Positions 15,741 through 24,194 of a DNA stretch of 64,000 bases are shown piece after piece; position 1 is the first letter of the stretch, and each line of letters begins with the position of its first letter. The position numbers and the translations under genes are program-made. The stretch lies in assembly GCA_017528345.1 (NCBI GenBank), contig JAFXOX010000002.1, forward strand, positions 19,476 to 83,475, in the 5' to 3' direction. The stretch is from Desulfovibrio sp. GTDB lineage: Bacteria; Desulfobacterota; Desulfovibrionia; Desulfovibrionales; Desulfovibrionaceae. The notes below the pieces were generated by a model. The model worked only from the letters and a program-made list of their open reading frames with translations, ran no database searches and was not told the DNA's origin.

Positions 15741-15961
15741 CATGGAATTCTACGGCGCGTTAGATAAAAGAGCTCTTGCATCTACCCGTACCTACAGAGA
15801 TGTCAAACAACCTATAGCACACCTTTGCCGGCAAGCAAATAGGATAAAACCTCAAAAATGGCCTTATAGTGCCGATTTTTCAGACCTTTCCATTCTCAAC
15901 GTTTGCGCGTATATCAGGCAGGCCAGTCAAGGGCATTAACACCAACCCCACGGAGGCGCAC
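15741..15961. other. Gap upstream of the nonulosonate synthase
   Basis: No gene seen. It ends with CGGAGGCGCAC, a good ribosome site for the GTG start at 15962. An upstream frame open from 15869 is not supported by the family alignment. Confidence 0.5.
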
Positions 15962-17020
15962 GTGTCTCTCCATGATTTTTTCAAAAAACCGCAAAGTTCG
16001 GCGTTCTGCATGCCCTATATAATCGCCGAAGCGGGCGTTAACCACGAAGGCAAGATGGATCTTGCCCGCCGACTCATTGACGAGGCCAAGGAAGGCGGAG
16101 CCGATGCCATCAAATTTCAGACATACAAGGCAGAGACCCTTGCATCCAAAGATTCCCCAGCCTACTGGGATACTCGCAAGGAACCGACCCAAAGCCAGTA
16201 TGCACTTTTCAAAAAGCACGACAGTTTCTGGAAAAACGAATTTGAGGCTCTCAAACGTCATTGCGACGATGTGGGCATCAGTTTTCTATCCACGCCTTTT
16301 GATGTGGAATCAGCGGCCTTTCTCAATGATCTGATGGATGTCTTCAAAATCTCGTCCTCGGATATCACCAATAAGCCCTTTATCCGTATTCTCTGCAGCT
16401 ATAAGAAACCCATCCTCCTTTCCACCGGAGCGAGCTATCTGCATGAAATCGCCGAAGCAGTCGAATGGATTGAAGAAGCAGGCAACCCTCTGGCGCTTTT
16501 GCACTGTGTGCTGAATTATCCAACAGATGACGCCAACGCAGCTCTTGGCCAGATTCTGGCCCTGCGGCAACATTTTCCAAATCATGCCATTGGCTACTCA
16601 GACCATACCCTGCCTTCTGATATGCACATTTTGCACACAGCGACCCTTCTGGGGGCCTGCATTCTCGAAAAGCATTTCACCCATGACAAGACCCTGCCTG
16701 GCAATGATCACTACCATGCCATGGACAAAGAGGATCTCAAACATCTGCGCAAACTGCTTTCCCAAACCCTCAGCTCCATCGGTGAATGCAAAATTCGTGC
16801 ACTGCCGGAAGAAGAACCAGCCCGTCAGCATGCCAGACGTTCTCTTGTCACGGCCAGGGCCTTACCCAAGGGGCATCGCCTGGAAGCCTGCGACCTTACC
16901 TGGAAGCGCCCGGCCCACGGGATCTCTCCGCGTTGTTTTGACGAGGTGCTAGGGCGTGTCACGCGCACAGAACTTGCCGACGACCATGTGCTGACATGGG
17001 GGGATCTTGAAAACGTCTAG
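15962..17020 (+). CDS. NeuB-type nonulosonic acid synthase
   Basis: 352 residues, condensing phosphoenolpyruvate with an N-acetylated hexose to give a nine-carbon acidic sugar (sialic, legionaminic or pseudaminic type). Family sequence: IIAEAGVNHEGKMDLARRLI, GADAIKFQTYKAETL, FLSTPFDVESAAFL, FKISSSDITNKPFI, LLSTGAS, LLHCVLNYPT, IGYSDHT, and LEKHFTHDKTLPGNDHYHAM, with metal- and substrate-binding residues in place. A C-terminal SAF (antifreeze-like) domain begins at about residue 285. The GTG start is chosen because GGAGG precedes it. It overlaps the next gene by 14 bases. Which sugar it makes cannot be told without the other pathway genes, absent here. Confidence 0.9.
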   Translation: MSLHDFFKKPQSSAFCMPYIIAEAGVNHEGKMDLARRLIDEAKEGGADAIKFQTYKAETLASKDSPAYWDTRKEPTQSQYALFKKHDSFWKNEFEALKRHCDDVGISFLSTPFDVESAAFLNDLMDVFKISSSDITNKPFIRILCSYKKPILLSTGASYLHEIAEAVEWIEEAGNPLALLHCVLNYPTDDANAALGQILALRQHFPNHAIGYSDHTLPSDMHILHTATLLGACILEKHFTHDKTLPGNDHYHAMDKEDLKHLRKLLSQTLSSIGECKIRALPEEEPARQHARRSLVTARALPKGHRLEACDLTWKRPAHGISPRCFDEVLGRVTRTELADDHVLTWGDLENV

Positions 17021-18716
17021 AGGGCGAATACTGCAGCTTGGGGCGGTGGCAGAAGCCTGCGACCCGGCAACACTGCTTTGTGGCGGTCCCTGGGTTTTTG
17101 CCGGCCGAGAGGCAGATTTTGCCGACTGGGAACAGCGTTTTACCTTTGCGCCCGAGCCCTTTGCCACGACGAACGACCTAGTCCAGGCAGGGCAGATGGC
17201 CATGCAGCTGAGTGCGCAGTATCTCCCCAAACTTGCACGTACGCTTGCCCCCGCCTCACAGCTTCCAGGGGCATACTGGGAAACCCTGCTCATCCCGTGG
17301 CTCGGTGTCGTCTCCCAGCAGATTGTTGAGCGTTGGTTGCGCATCAAGGTCATTGTTGAACATTTTGCCGCAGAGCCCCTAGTTCTTCCTCTCCTGCCGG
17401 ATGATCTTTCTTTTCATTTTCAAGATGAAAATGATCTTGTCCTTCGTGGCTCCCTTGGCCTCACGTTCAACCACTGGCTCTTCTCGTGGCTTCTGAGAAG
17501 GATGAAATGGCCCGAAATCTGGAAAGAAGTTCCAGCGAAGGCCATCTCTGAAGATCTGCCCGTTTTCCCAAAGCCTGGCATCTCACAGAGATTGCGCCGT
17601 ATAATCTCCCGATCTCTGCTAAAGCTCCCCTTTCCACGTCTCAAGGGGCTCTCCCTCTGGCAAAGCCTGCGACTGTCTCTTGCTCTTTCCCATCCAAGCC
17701 ATGGCACTGATCAGTCGCGTTCTCTGGCTACGCTCTGCAAGGACTTCTCCGCCTCAACGCTTCCGGATTTTGATCTGCTGCCGGTTTTTTTGCGGACGAT
17801 TCCAAGCTCTCTCAAAGAGCTCAAGCACCCGAAAAAAATCGCTCCCGTATCGGCTCCCCGGCTCTATGTTGCCAGTATCAGCGCCTATGAGGACAGTCGC
17901 TACCGCCAACGCCTTGCCCGTCTGCGCGGGCAGGGAGACAGGCTGATGTTCATTCAGCACGGTGGCAATTACGGTCAGATCAAAAGTCCCTGTCTGACGC
18001 GCATGTTTGAGTTTCAACAGCATGTCTTTGGCACCTGGGGCTGGCAAAGCTATGAAGAAGTCCGTGGCAATTTTCTGCCGCTGCCTTATCCGCAGCTCGC
18101 TCGCATAGCCAATGCGCATGAGGAAAAAAACGCGCAGCTTATTTTTGTAGGTACGGAAATGCCCCTTTTCGGCTACCGTCTGGACTGCCGGCCAAGTCCC
18201 CTACAAACCATCCTCTACCGCAAGGCCAAGGAGACGTTTTTTGCAACGCTGGGCGAAGAGCTTACCTCCCAAACCCTCTACAGGCCCTATTTTCCTCTTC
18301 CGTCCTCACTGGCCGATGCGGATTGGCTTCTGCCGCGTTTTCCGCAGCTCAAACTCTGTCAGGGACCTCTCTGGCCCAGCATACGCTCCTGCCGTCTGCT
18401 AGTCCTTGATCATCATGGCACAACGCTCCTTGAAGCCATGGCCGCCAATATTCCCCTGCTCGTGACCTTCTGCCCTGAGCACTGGCCACTGACTAGGAAA
18501 AGCCAGGACATGTTCCAGATACTTGAGCGTGCGGGCATTTATTTTGCCGATGCGCATCTCTGCGCACAAAAGGCTAGACATATCTGGCCAAATATTCAGA
18601 ACTGGTGGCAAAGTTCTGATGTGCAAAATGCACGTCAGATGTTTTGCTGTGAATATGCCCTGACCATTCCGGGCGATACAACCTCCTACCTTGCCTCGCT
18701 TTGCAAAACACTATGA
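17007..18716 (+). CDS. LIC12162-family putative transferase
   Basis: 569 residues. The middle and C-terminal halves carry marks of the LIC12162 family: FIQHGGNYGQIK, FGTWGWQSYEEV, and LDHHGTTLLEAMAANIPLLVTF, where the last segment looks like a nucleotide-sugar-transferase donor site (D/E-H-x-GTT..E). The family is found next to surface-sugar genes in Leptospira and other bacteria and is assumed to act in carbohydrate transfer; activity has not, to my knowledge, been shown. It overlaps the NeuB-type gene and its TGA overlaps the next ATG, so the three genes form one operon. It has no signal peptide or clear membrane helix and is probably cytoplasmic. Confidence 0.75.
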   Translation: MKTSRGRILQLGAVAEACDPATLLCGGPWVFAGREADFADWEQRFTFAPEPFATTNDLVQAGQMAMQLSAQYLPKLARTLAPASQLPGAYWETLLIPWLGVVSQQIVERWLRIKVIVEHFAAEPLVLPLLPDDLSFHFQDENDLVLRGSLGLTFNHWLFSWLLRRMKWPEIWKEVPAKAISEDLPVFPKPGISQRLRRIISRSLLKLPFPRLKGLSLWQSLRLSLALSHPSHGTDQSRSLATLCKDFSASTLPDFDLLPVFLRTIPSSLKELKHPKKIAPVSAPRLYVASISAYEDSRYRQRLARLRGQGDRLMFIQHGGNYGQIKSPCLTRMFEFQQHVFGTWGWQSYEEVRGNFLPLPYPQLARIANAHEEKNAQLIFVGTEMPLFGYRLDCRPSPLQTILYRKAKETFFATLGEELTSQTLYRPYFPLPSSLADADWLLPRFPQLKLCQGPLWPSIRSCRLLVLDHHGTTLLEAMAANIPLLVTFCPEHWPLTRKSQDMFQILERAGIYFADAHLCAQKARHIWPNIQNWWQSSDVQNARQMFCCEYALTIPGDTTSYLASLCKTL

Positions 18717-19843
18717 ACACATCATTCTTTTCCCGTCATTTGCTTGCTCTATTCCTCATCTCAGCACTCTTTTCAGGACAGGCCTTTGCCGCCCCTGCCG
18801 CCCAGCAGCCAGAAAAAACGCAGACAGCCGCGGACGGTCCCAAGGCTGAAGAGAGCCAGGCCGCAGCAGAAGCTGAACTTAAGGCTATTCAGGATCTTCT
18901 TGATCACGAAAAATATAGCGAAGCCGTAAGCAAGCTCAAACCTCTGGCTGGCCAGGGCAATGCTGAAGCCATGTACGTGCTTGGTTACCTCACCCAACAA
19001 GGCAAGGGCGTCAAGACAAGCCCGCGCAACGCTTGCGAACTTTTTCGCAAGGCAGCCCTGAAGGGGGATGTGCGCGCCATGACAGCGTATGGCAAGGCCT
19101 TGGCCAATGGGCACGGTGTCAAGCGCAATTTTAAGGAAGCAAGCACCTGGTTTCAAAAGGCCGCTGATCAGGGTATAGCCGTCGCCCAGTATAATCTGGG
19201 CTATCTCTACGCCCACGGCAGAGGCGTTGCCAAGGACGAGGCCAAAGCAGCACACTACTTTAATCAGGCGGCACTCCAGGGACTCGCTGATGCCCAGTAT
19301 TCCCTTGGTTGGCTTTACTTGAACAGTACAGGCGAATTGCAAAACGACACCCAGGCAGCCCACTGGCTGGAAAAAGCCGCAGAGCAGGAACACGTCAAAG
19401 CCCAGAACAATCTTGCCTACCTCTATGCTGAAGGCCGGGGGGTAGCTCAGTCGGGCGAAAAAGCCGTCTTCTGGTACACAAGAGCTGCCGAACAGAACTA
19501 TGCCATTGCCCAGTACAATCTTGGCGTTCTCTACGAACAGGGCCGTGCCGGCTTAGCCCAGGATTATGATCAGGCCTTTGCCTGGTATAAAAAAGCGGCA
19601 GAGCAAAACGAGCCTCAGGCGCAATACTGCATGGGTGTGATGTACGATCAGGGAACAGGTGTTGCCGCCAATCACCAGGAAGCCATTCGCTGGTATCGGC
19701 TGGCCGCGCAGAACGGCGATAAAGATGCCAAAAAAGAACTGCGGGCCATAGAGCGTCAGACGCCCAGACCCGCAGCTGAGAAAAAAGAGAAAGGAAAAAA
19801 GAAGGAAAAAAATGAGAAAAAGAAAGGGAAAAAAGACAGCTAA
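18713..19843 (+). CDS. Exported Sel1-repeat protein
   Basis: 376 residues. A signal peptide (hydrophobic core around residues 8-22, cut after FAAP or nearby) leads into an Ala/Glu-rich linker and about seven Sel1-like repeats (typified by AQYNLGYLYAHGRGVAKD and A..WYKKAAEQ), each near 36 residues, between about residues 75 and 345. The last 30 residues are a Lys-rich run (EKKEKGKKKEKNEKKKGKK). Sel1 arrays are protein-interaction scaffolds. The start at 18713 forms ATGA with the upstream stop; a TTG at 18701 is less likely. A tie to the nonulosonate genes is suggested only by position. Confidence 0.85.
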   Translation: MNTSFFSRHLLALFLISALFSGQAFAAPAAQQPEKTQTAADGPKAEESQAAAEAELKAIQDLLDHEKYSEAVSKLKPLAGQGNAEAMYVLGYLTQQGKGVKTSPRNACELFRKAALKGDVRAMTAYGKALANGHGVKRNFKEASTWFQKAADQGIAVAQYNLGYLYAHGRGVAKDEAKAAHYFNQAALQGLADAQYSLGWLYLNSTGELQNDTQAAHWLEKAAEQEHVKAQNNLAYLYAEGRGVAQSGEKAVFWYTRAAEQNYAIAQYNLGVLYEQGRAGLAQDYDQAFAWYKKAAEQNEPQAQYCMGVMYDQGTGVAANHQEAIRWYRLAAQNGDKDAKKELRAIERQTPRPAAEKKEKGKKKEKNEKKKGKKDS

Positions 19844-20747
19844 ATGCGCTTATTTTTCCCTGATGTGAAGCACTTTTGTACGAATTCAGAACAAAGACGC
19901 ACGGATGCTGTTGAGCGTGGTCGACCAGAGTCTAGGCCACGCTTTCTCCTCTTGAATACATTGTATCCAGTCTATGGCAACATGGCTCTCGCCTTTTCCG
20001 AAAAGGCGTATTGTTTGGCAATCCTCAATACGCAGGTGCTTTGGTTATTCGAAAGCCACTGCGACAAAAAAGATGTAAAAAAAGAGGTAAAGAGTCTGAC
20101 ACAAACGTGCACGTATTGTTTCCATGCGACCATTGATTTTTCAAGTTCACAACATGGTAGCCGCAAGACCAAGCCGCCAGCGGGTGACTGCTCCGACTCC
20201 TGACTTACGACGTGCGTTTCACATGTCAGGACCCTGTTAATCATCGACGGGCGTATCCTTACAGCCATCAACTAGCATTGGAACAGGGAAAAGACAGGAC
20301 TGCAGCAATCCATCTTCAAAGCTGTACACCAAGAGAAGTCAGCGGAAACACTTTGCAGCCGTGATCGGGCTTGTAACAAGCCCTCAGAAAAAATGACAAA
20401 CGTTAAGTAAACAAACATCTCTGGAAGCCACGATGCTTGCGTATCGTAGGTGTGTCAAGAAACAGCAACGCATATTGTTGCGCCTTGATTACAGGTCTTG
20501 ATAAAGGTCGAAAAATACGGAAGATTGCAGAGAAAAAACGTATTTCTCGTCGTATAACGGAAAGCATAGCTGCACGATCTGTGAGGAGATGGTATGCCCG
20601 CCAACAAAAGCATCAGACAAAACACGAGATAGCTTCGTCAAAAGGACAAAGGCAAACCAGCCAAGCGGCTCTTCACATGGATTTTTGGCCCAAAAAACCT
20701 GATGACGCACTGAAGGCAGGGCAAAACGCCCACCCAATTCCCTATGA
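19844..20747. other. Long gap between the Sel1 gene and tamB
   Basis: About 900 bases without a supported gene on either strand. Three hairpins are visible: AGCGTGG/CCACGCT (19914-19943, followed by a T-rich run, so possibly the terminator of the Sel1 operon), CGCCTTTT-CCG-AAAAGGCG (19990-20008) and GGGCTTG-TAA-CAAGCCC (20367-20383). No tRNA, insertion-sequence end or promoter is clear. Short open frames here have no recognisable domains. Confidence 0.5.
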
Positions 20748-23700
20748 TCAATAATTGTGCTTCCAGTTGAGATTCCCCTGGGTATTGGTGCCTTGGCTGC
20801 GCAGTTCCAGCTTGAGCTTAGGGGTGATTTCCAGTTGAACGGTACCAGCCGTTGAACCCTCACCAGCGCCCTGCTCAACACCTACGTAAATACTGTCTGT
20901 GAGGTATTTGCCACTTTCCACGGCCATGCTCCCAAAGCCACTATTATCTGAAGACCTGGAATCGGACTTCAAACGCATGACATCGAGCCCCAGAGCCTTG
21001 CGCGGATTGTTCAGGCCACTACCCAGACCACTTGCCATACGGGCGGTTGCAGCTGCAAGCTGCAGCGCCTCGTAGCGGCCGAGTTCATTGGCATTGCGGC
21101 CAAAGAGAATATGCGCAAGCACATCGTCTTGGGGCATTTCTGGCTCACTTGTCAAACTGAGCTTCATTTTTTTCACAGTACCAGAAATACGCACATGGGA
21201 TGTAAAATCAGCCGTCGTGTTCGTCAAGAGAATATCAAGCAGCGGATTTGCCACATTTCCACCACCCAAAAAAATCTCACCCTTTTCAAGGGCGAAATTT
21301 TTATTCAACAGGTAAAGTTCCCCCTTGACGGCACTGACTTCACCAGAAATCACGGGATTTGCTGGAGTTCCATGAATGGCAAGATCAGTCTTCCATTCCG
21401 TGGAAAGTCCAAAGCCATCCACAAGAAAACGCCCGGGTGAACGGATGGCAATATGCAGCCGACCGGAATCGTCATTGGCAGCCTGCACCGACACAGGCTT
21501 CGCCACCGTTTTTTCCTTGATGGGGAGCGTTGTTACTCCCTTGGGTCCCTGTGCGATGTTTTCAAGCTGCACAGCCCCGCTATCCACCACAATTACCCCG
21601 CCAATATCCGGGGCACTGGGTTTTCCCTGAGCCAGAATATCCCCTGACAGGGAGATGCGCACATCCTCCCTGCGCAAGGGGCGCAGATGATCAAGCTTGG
21701 TCTGCACGCGAAACTGTTCGCCGTCGAGACCGGCTGTACCGTCAAGGCTGAGCTTGCCGCCCATGCCATCCCCAAGACCGCCCGTTATCTTGACCTGCCC
21801 GGCCAATCCTTTGTCTGAATTTTTGCCCTGTACGGCAACCTTGAGGCCAATATCGCGCAAAAGAACGCCCAGGATAGGATCTTCAAAACGCCCTTTACCA
21901 ACTTCAACCCCACCTGAGATCACAGGAGCCTTGGGCGTGCCTGCGATCTTGACGTCCATGTGAAGATCGCCACTCAGCTTTCTGTCTGAAAGCGGCGAAA
22001 GCTTCCAAAGGGGAGCCAGTTTGCCCTGCCAAAGGACTTCTCCTTTCAGGCTTCCATGTTCAGCAAGGGCAGGAACTCCATCGGTAAATGTCAGGGGCAC
22101 GGTAAGACCAACGCCCATTTTTTCACCACCCAGAGCCTGTATGGTCTGCTTTGGCATCTCAAGGCGTACCTGCAGACCTTTCGCAGAAAGATCTCCCAAA
22201 AGGATCAGATCAAGAGGATGAAGACGGACTCTGGGCACTTCAAGTCGCGTCACCGCAAGCTTAATATTACCTCGCGGCTGCGTGGCGCTGCCCGCTAGCT
22301 GCGCATGCATCTGCACCATGCCCTTGGGCAGATCCTTGATCAGACGCTGCCAAACAGAAAGATCTACGTCTTTGACAGCAAGCTGAAAACGGTAGTTTGA
22401 GGGAGTAAGACTTCCTCGCGCTTCGATCTGCCCCTTGGGCTGAAGATTCAGGTCGAGCTCACCGACACTGAGACCATCCGGGCCAAAATGTACAGAAACA
22501 GGTTTGCGCAAACGCAGGCCAATGTGTTCATCTTTGCCGGTAAAGGCTCGAGTATTGGCTGACAGAGCAAGACGCGACATATGCACGCGGTCCGGCCTGT
22601 AGCCAAGTGCGAGGTCGGCTTCCACTGCGCCTGTACTTTTGAAAGTGAGGGCAAGATCCTGCAGTGTTCCCTTGGCCTCAGCCCTGCATCCAAGCTTCTG
22701 TTGGCCAAGCGCAATGGACTCGGCAACAACCGTTGCCAAAAGTTCCCTCTTGGTAAAAAGGTCATGCACGCCAAGTCTCACCTGAAGATTGGCAAGACTG
22801 AGAGGATCAGCCTGAGCCTGCGTCAAAGAAAATTTGGGGATATCGAGCGAAAGCGTAAGATCCTGACCTTTGCTCTCGCGCAGAGCTAGCTCTGCGGCAA
22901 GACTCCCAGCAAGCTTCTGACCCGGAAGAAAAGCTTCGACGGCATGCCAGTCGGATATGGCTGCCCGAAGATCTCCCTCAAGCTTTGGCAGCCCCTGGCC
23001 AAGTCTAGCCTGAAGATGCCCTTGCGCTTCTAGCCCAAGCGCCTTGAGCACAATCTGCTTCAAAGAGACAATGAGATCATCAAAACGCTCCTCAGAAGAA
23101 AGAGCCGCATTGAGGTCCACGTGCATGGCCAAAGGTTCCTGATTGCACTTGCCCGCGACATTCAGGTGAAGTGAAAGCGGCTTTTTGACATCGGCGGCGA
23201 GCAGGCCCACAAGATCAAGGGGTCGCGCCTGCAGCTGCAGCGCCAGGTCAGACAGATTCTGCCCACTGAGCGCAAGCTGCTTTACGCCAAGGTCAAGCTT
23301 CACATTGGGGGCAAAAAGGGGGCCCTGAAGATGCAGACCAAGTCTGGCTGTGCCGTTTTCGGCCTGTTCGGCTGAGCTTTCGGCCTGTGCAAGAAAAGCC
23401 TGCGTCCTAACCTTGGCTGAAAGATCAACGGCGAGTTCTCCCGCAAGCCAGTTCCCGCGTTCTCGGCCACTTTCCCAGGCAAACGTGCCAGAAAGCCCAA
23501 GATCCTGTGCCTCAAGGCTAAGCCTTGGGAGAGCCACGCGCAATTTGGGAAACCCAGACTCTCTGGTCAGACCTATCTCACAAAGGACCGTGACCTTGAC
23601 AGGAAAACCACAAAGCTCCTTGGGCAGGGAGAAATTTTCCACACCCAGGTCTTTGATGTGAATTGCAGGCATGCTTTCCGGAAGGGAAAAAACAGGGTCA

Positions 23701-24194
23701 GCGGCTGTGCGCAAAAGTTCCCTGAGTTTTCCGGGCGTCATGGGCTCCGTGTTTTCTTCTTTCTCGGGTTCAGAGGGGGGGAGAATCGGCATGCGTGCAA
23801 GCACGGCATTATTCAGACGCAGTTGGGAAATTTCCACTTGCGGCGGGAAGAGGCCAAGACCGAGGGCAAAACGCGTTTCAGGCAAGTGTAAAAAGTCGCC
23901 ATGGCGATCAGCAAGATCAAGATCTGCCACAAAATTATTGGGAAGCGAACCTTGGAGATGCTTGAGTTTGACGCAAAGGCCGTTTGCGGCAAGCATGGGC
24001 TCGGCCTGGGCATTCACCTGCTTTTGCACAAAAGCAAGTCCACTCTCTGTGCCAAGCCAGACATAGATGCCAGAGGCCCCGCCTACAAGCAGTAAAAGCA
24101 GAATGAGCAAAGAAAAGAGCACAAAGCGTAGAATACGCAGGGCTAGGGGCCTGCGCCGCGGCTGCGGGGTGTTTTGACTGTTTTGCTCGTCCAT
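20748..24194 (-). CDS. tamB: Translocation and assembly module protein TamB
   Basis: 1148 residues. An N-terminal membrane anchor (about 22-46) is followed by a very long beta-rich periplasmic region and the C-terminal TamB (DUF490) domain, whose end (LARGLLGYTE-like GRYEALQLAAATARMASG, then YVGVEQGAGEGSTAGTVQLEITPKLKLELRSQG and a final aromatic residue) is typical. TamB spans the periplasm as a hydrophobic groove and works with TamA in outer-membrane biogenesis, probably carrying phospholipid. The start overlaps the tamA stop by one base (TGATG), so the two are translationally coupled. It is somewhat shorter than E. coli TamB (1259). Confidence 0.9.
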   Translation of the reverse strand: MDEQNSQNTPQPRRRPLALRILRFVLFSLLILLLLLVGGASGIYVWLGTESGLAFVQKQVNAQAEPMLAANGLCVKLKHLQGSLPNNFVADLDLADRHGDFLHLPETRFALGLGLFPPQVEISQLRLNNAVLARMPILPPSEPEKEENTEPMTPGKLRELLRTAADPVFSLPESMPAIHIKDLGVENFSLPKELCGFPVKVTVLCEIGLTRESGFPKLRVALPRLSLEAQDLGLSGTFAWESGRERGNWLAGELAVDLSAKVRTQAFLAQAESSAEQAENGTARLGLHLQGPLFAPNVKLDLGVKQLALSGQNLSDLALQLQARPLDLVGLLAADVKKPLSLHLNVAGKCNQEPLAMHVDLNAALSSEERFDDLIVSLKQIVLKALGLEAQGHLQARLGQGLPKLEGDLRAAISDWHAVEAFLPGQKLAGSLAAELALRESKGQDLTLSLDIPKFSLTQAQADPLSLANLQVRLGVHDLFTKRELLATVVAESIALGQQKLGCRAEAKGTLQDLALTFKSTGAVEADLALGYRPDRVHMSRLALSANTRAFTGKDEHIGLRLRKPVSVHFGPDGLSVGELDLNLQPKGQIEARGSLTPSNYRFQLAVKDVDLSVWQRLIKDLPKGMVQMHAQLAGSATQPRGNIKLAVTRLEVPRVRLHPLDLILLGDLSAKGLQVRLEMPKQTIQALGGEKMGVGLTVPLTFTDGVPALAEHGSLKGEVLWQGKLAPLWKLSPLSDRKLSGDLHMDVKIAGTPKAPVISGGVEVGKGRFEDPILGVLLRDIGLKVAVQGKNSDKGLAGQVKITGGLGDGMGGKLSLDGTAGLDGEQFRVQTKLDHLRPLRREDVRISLSGDILAQGKPSAPDIGGVIVVDSGAVQLENIAQGPKGVTTLPIKEKTVAKPVSVQAANDDSGRLHIAIRSPGRFLVDGFGLSTEWKTDLAIHGTPANPVISGEVSAVKGELYLLNKNFALEKGEIFLGGGNVANPLLDILLTNTTADFTSHVRISGTVKKMKLSLTSEPEMPQDDVLAHILFGRNANELGRYEALQLAAATARMASGLGSGLNNPRKALGLDVMRLKSDSRSSDNSGFGSMAVESGKYLTDSIYVGVEQGAGEGSTAGTVQLEITPKLKLELRSQGTNTQGNLNWKHNY

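Noticed and set aside
19972..20271. 99-codon minus-strand frame in the large gap
   Set aside because: No domain, no ribosome site and no context; hairpins in the region argue for noncoding sequence.
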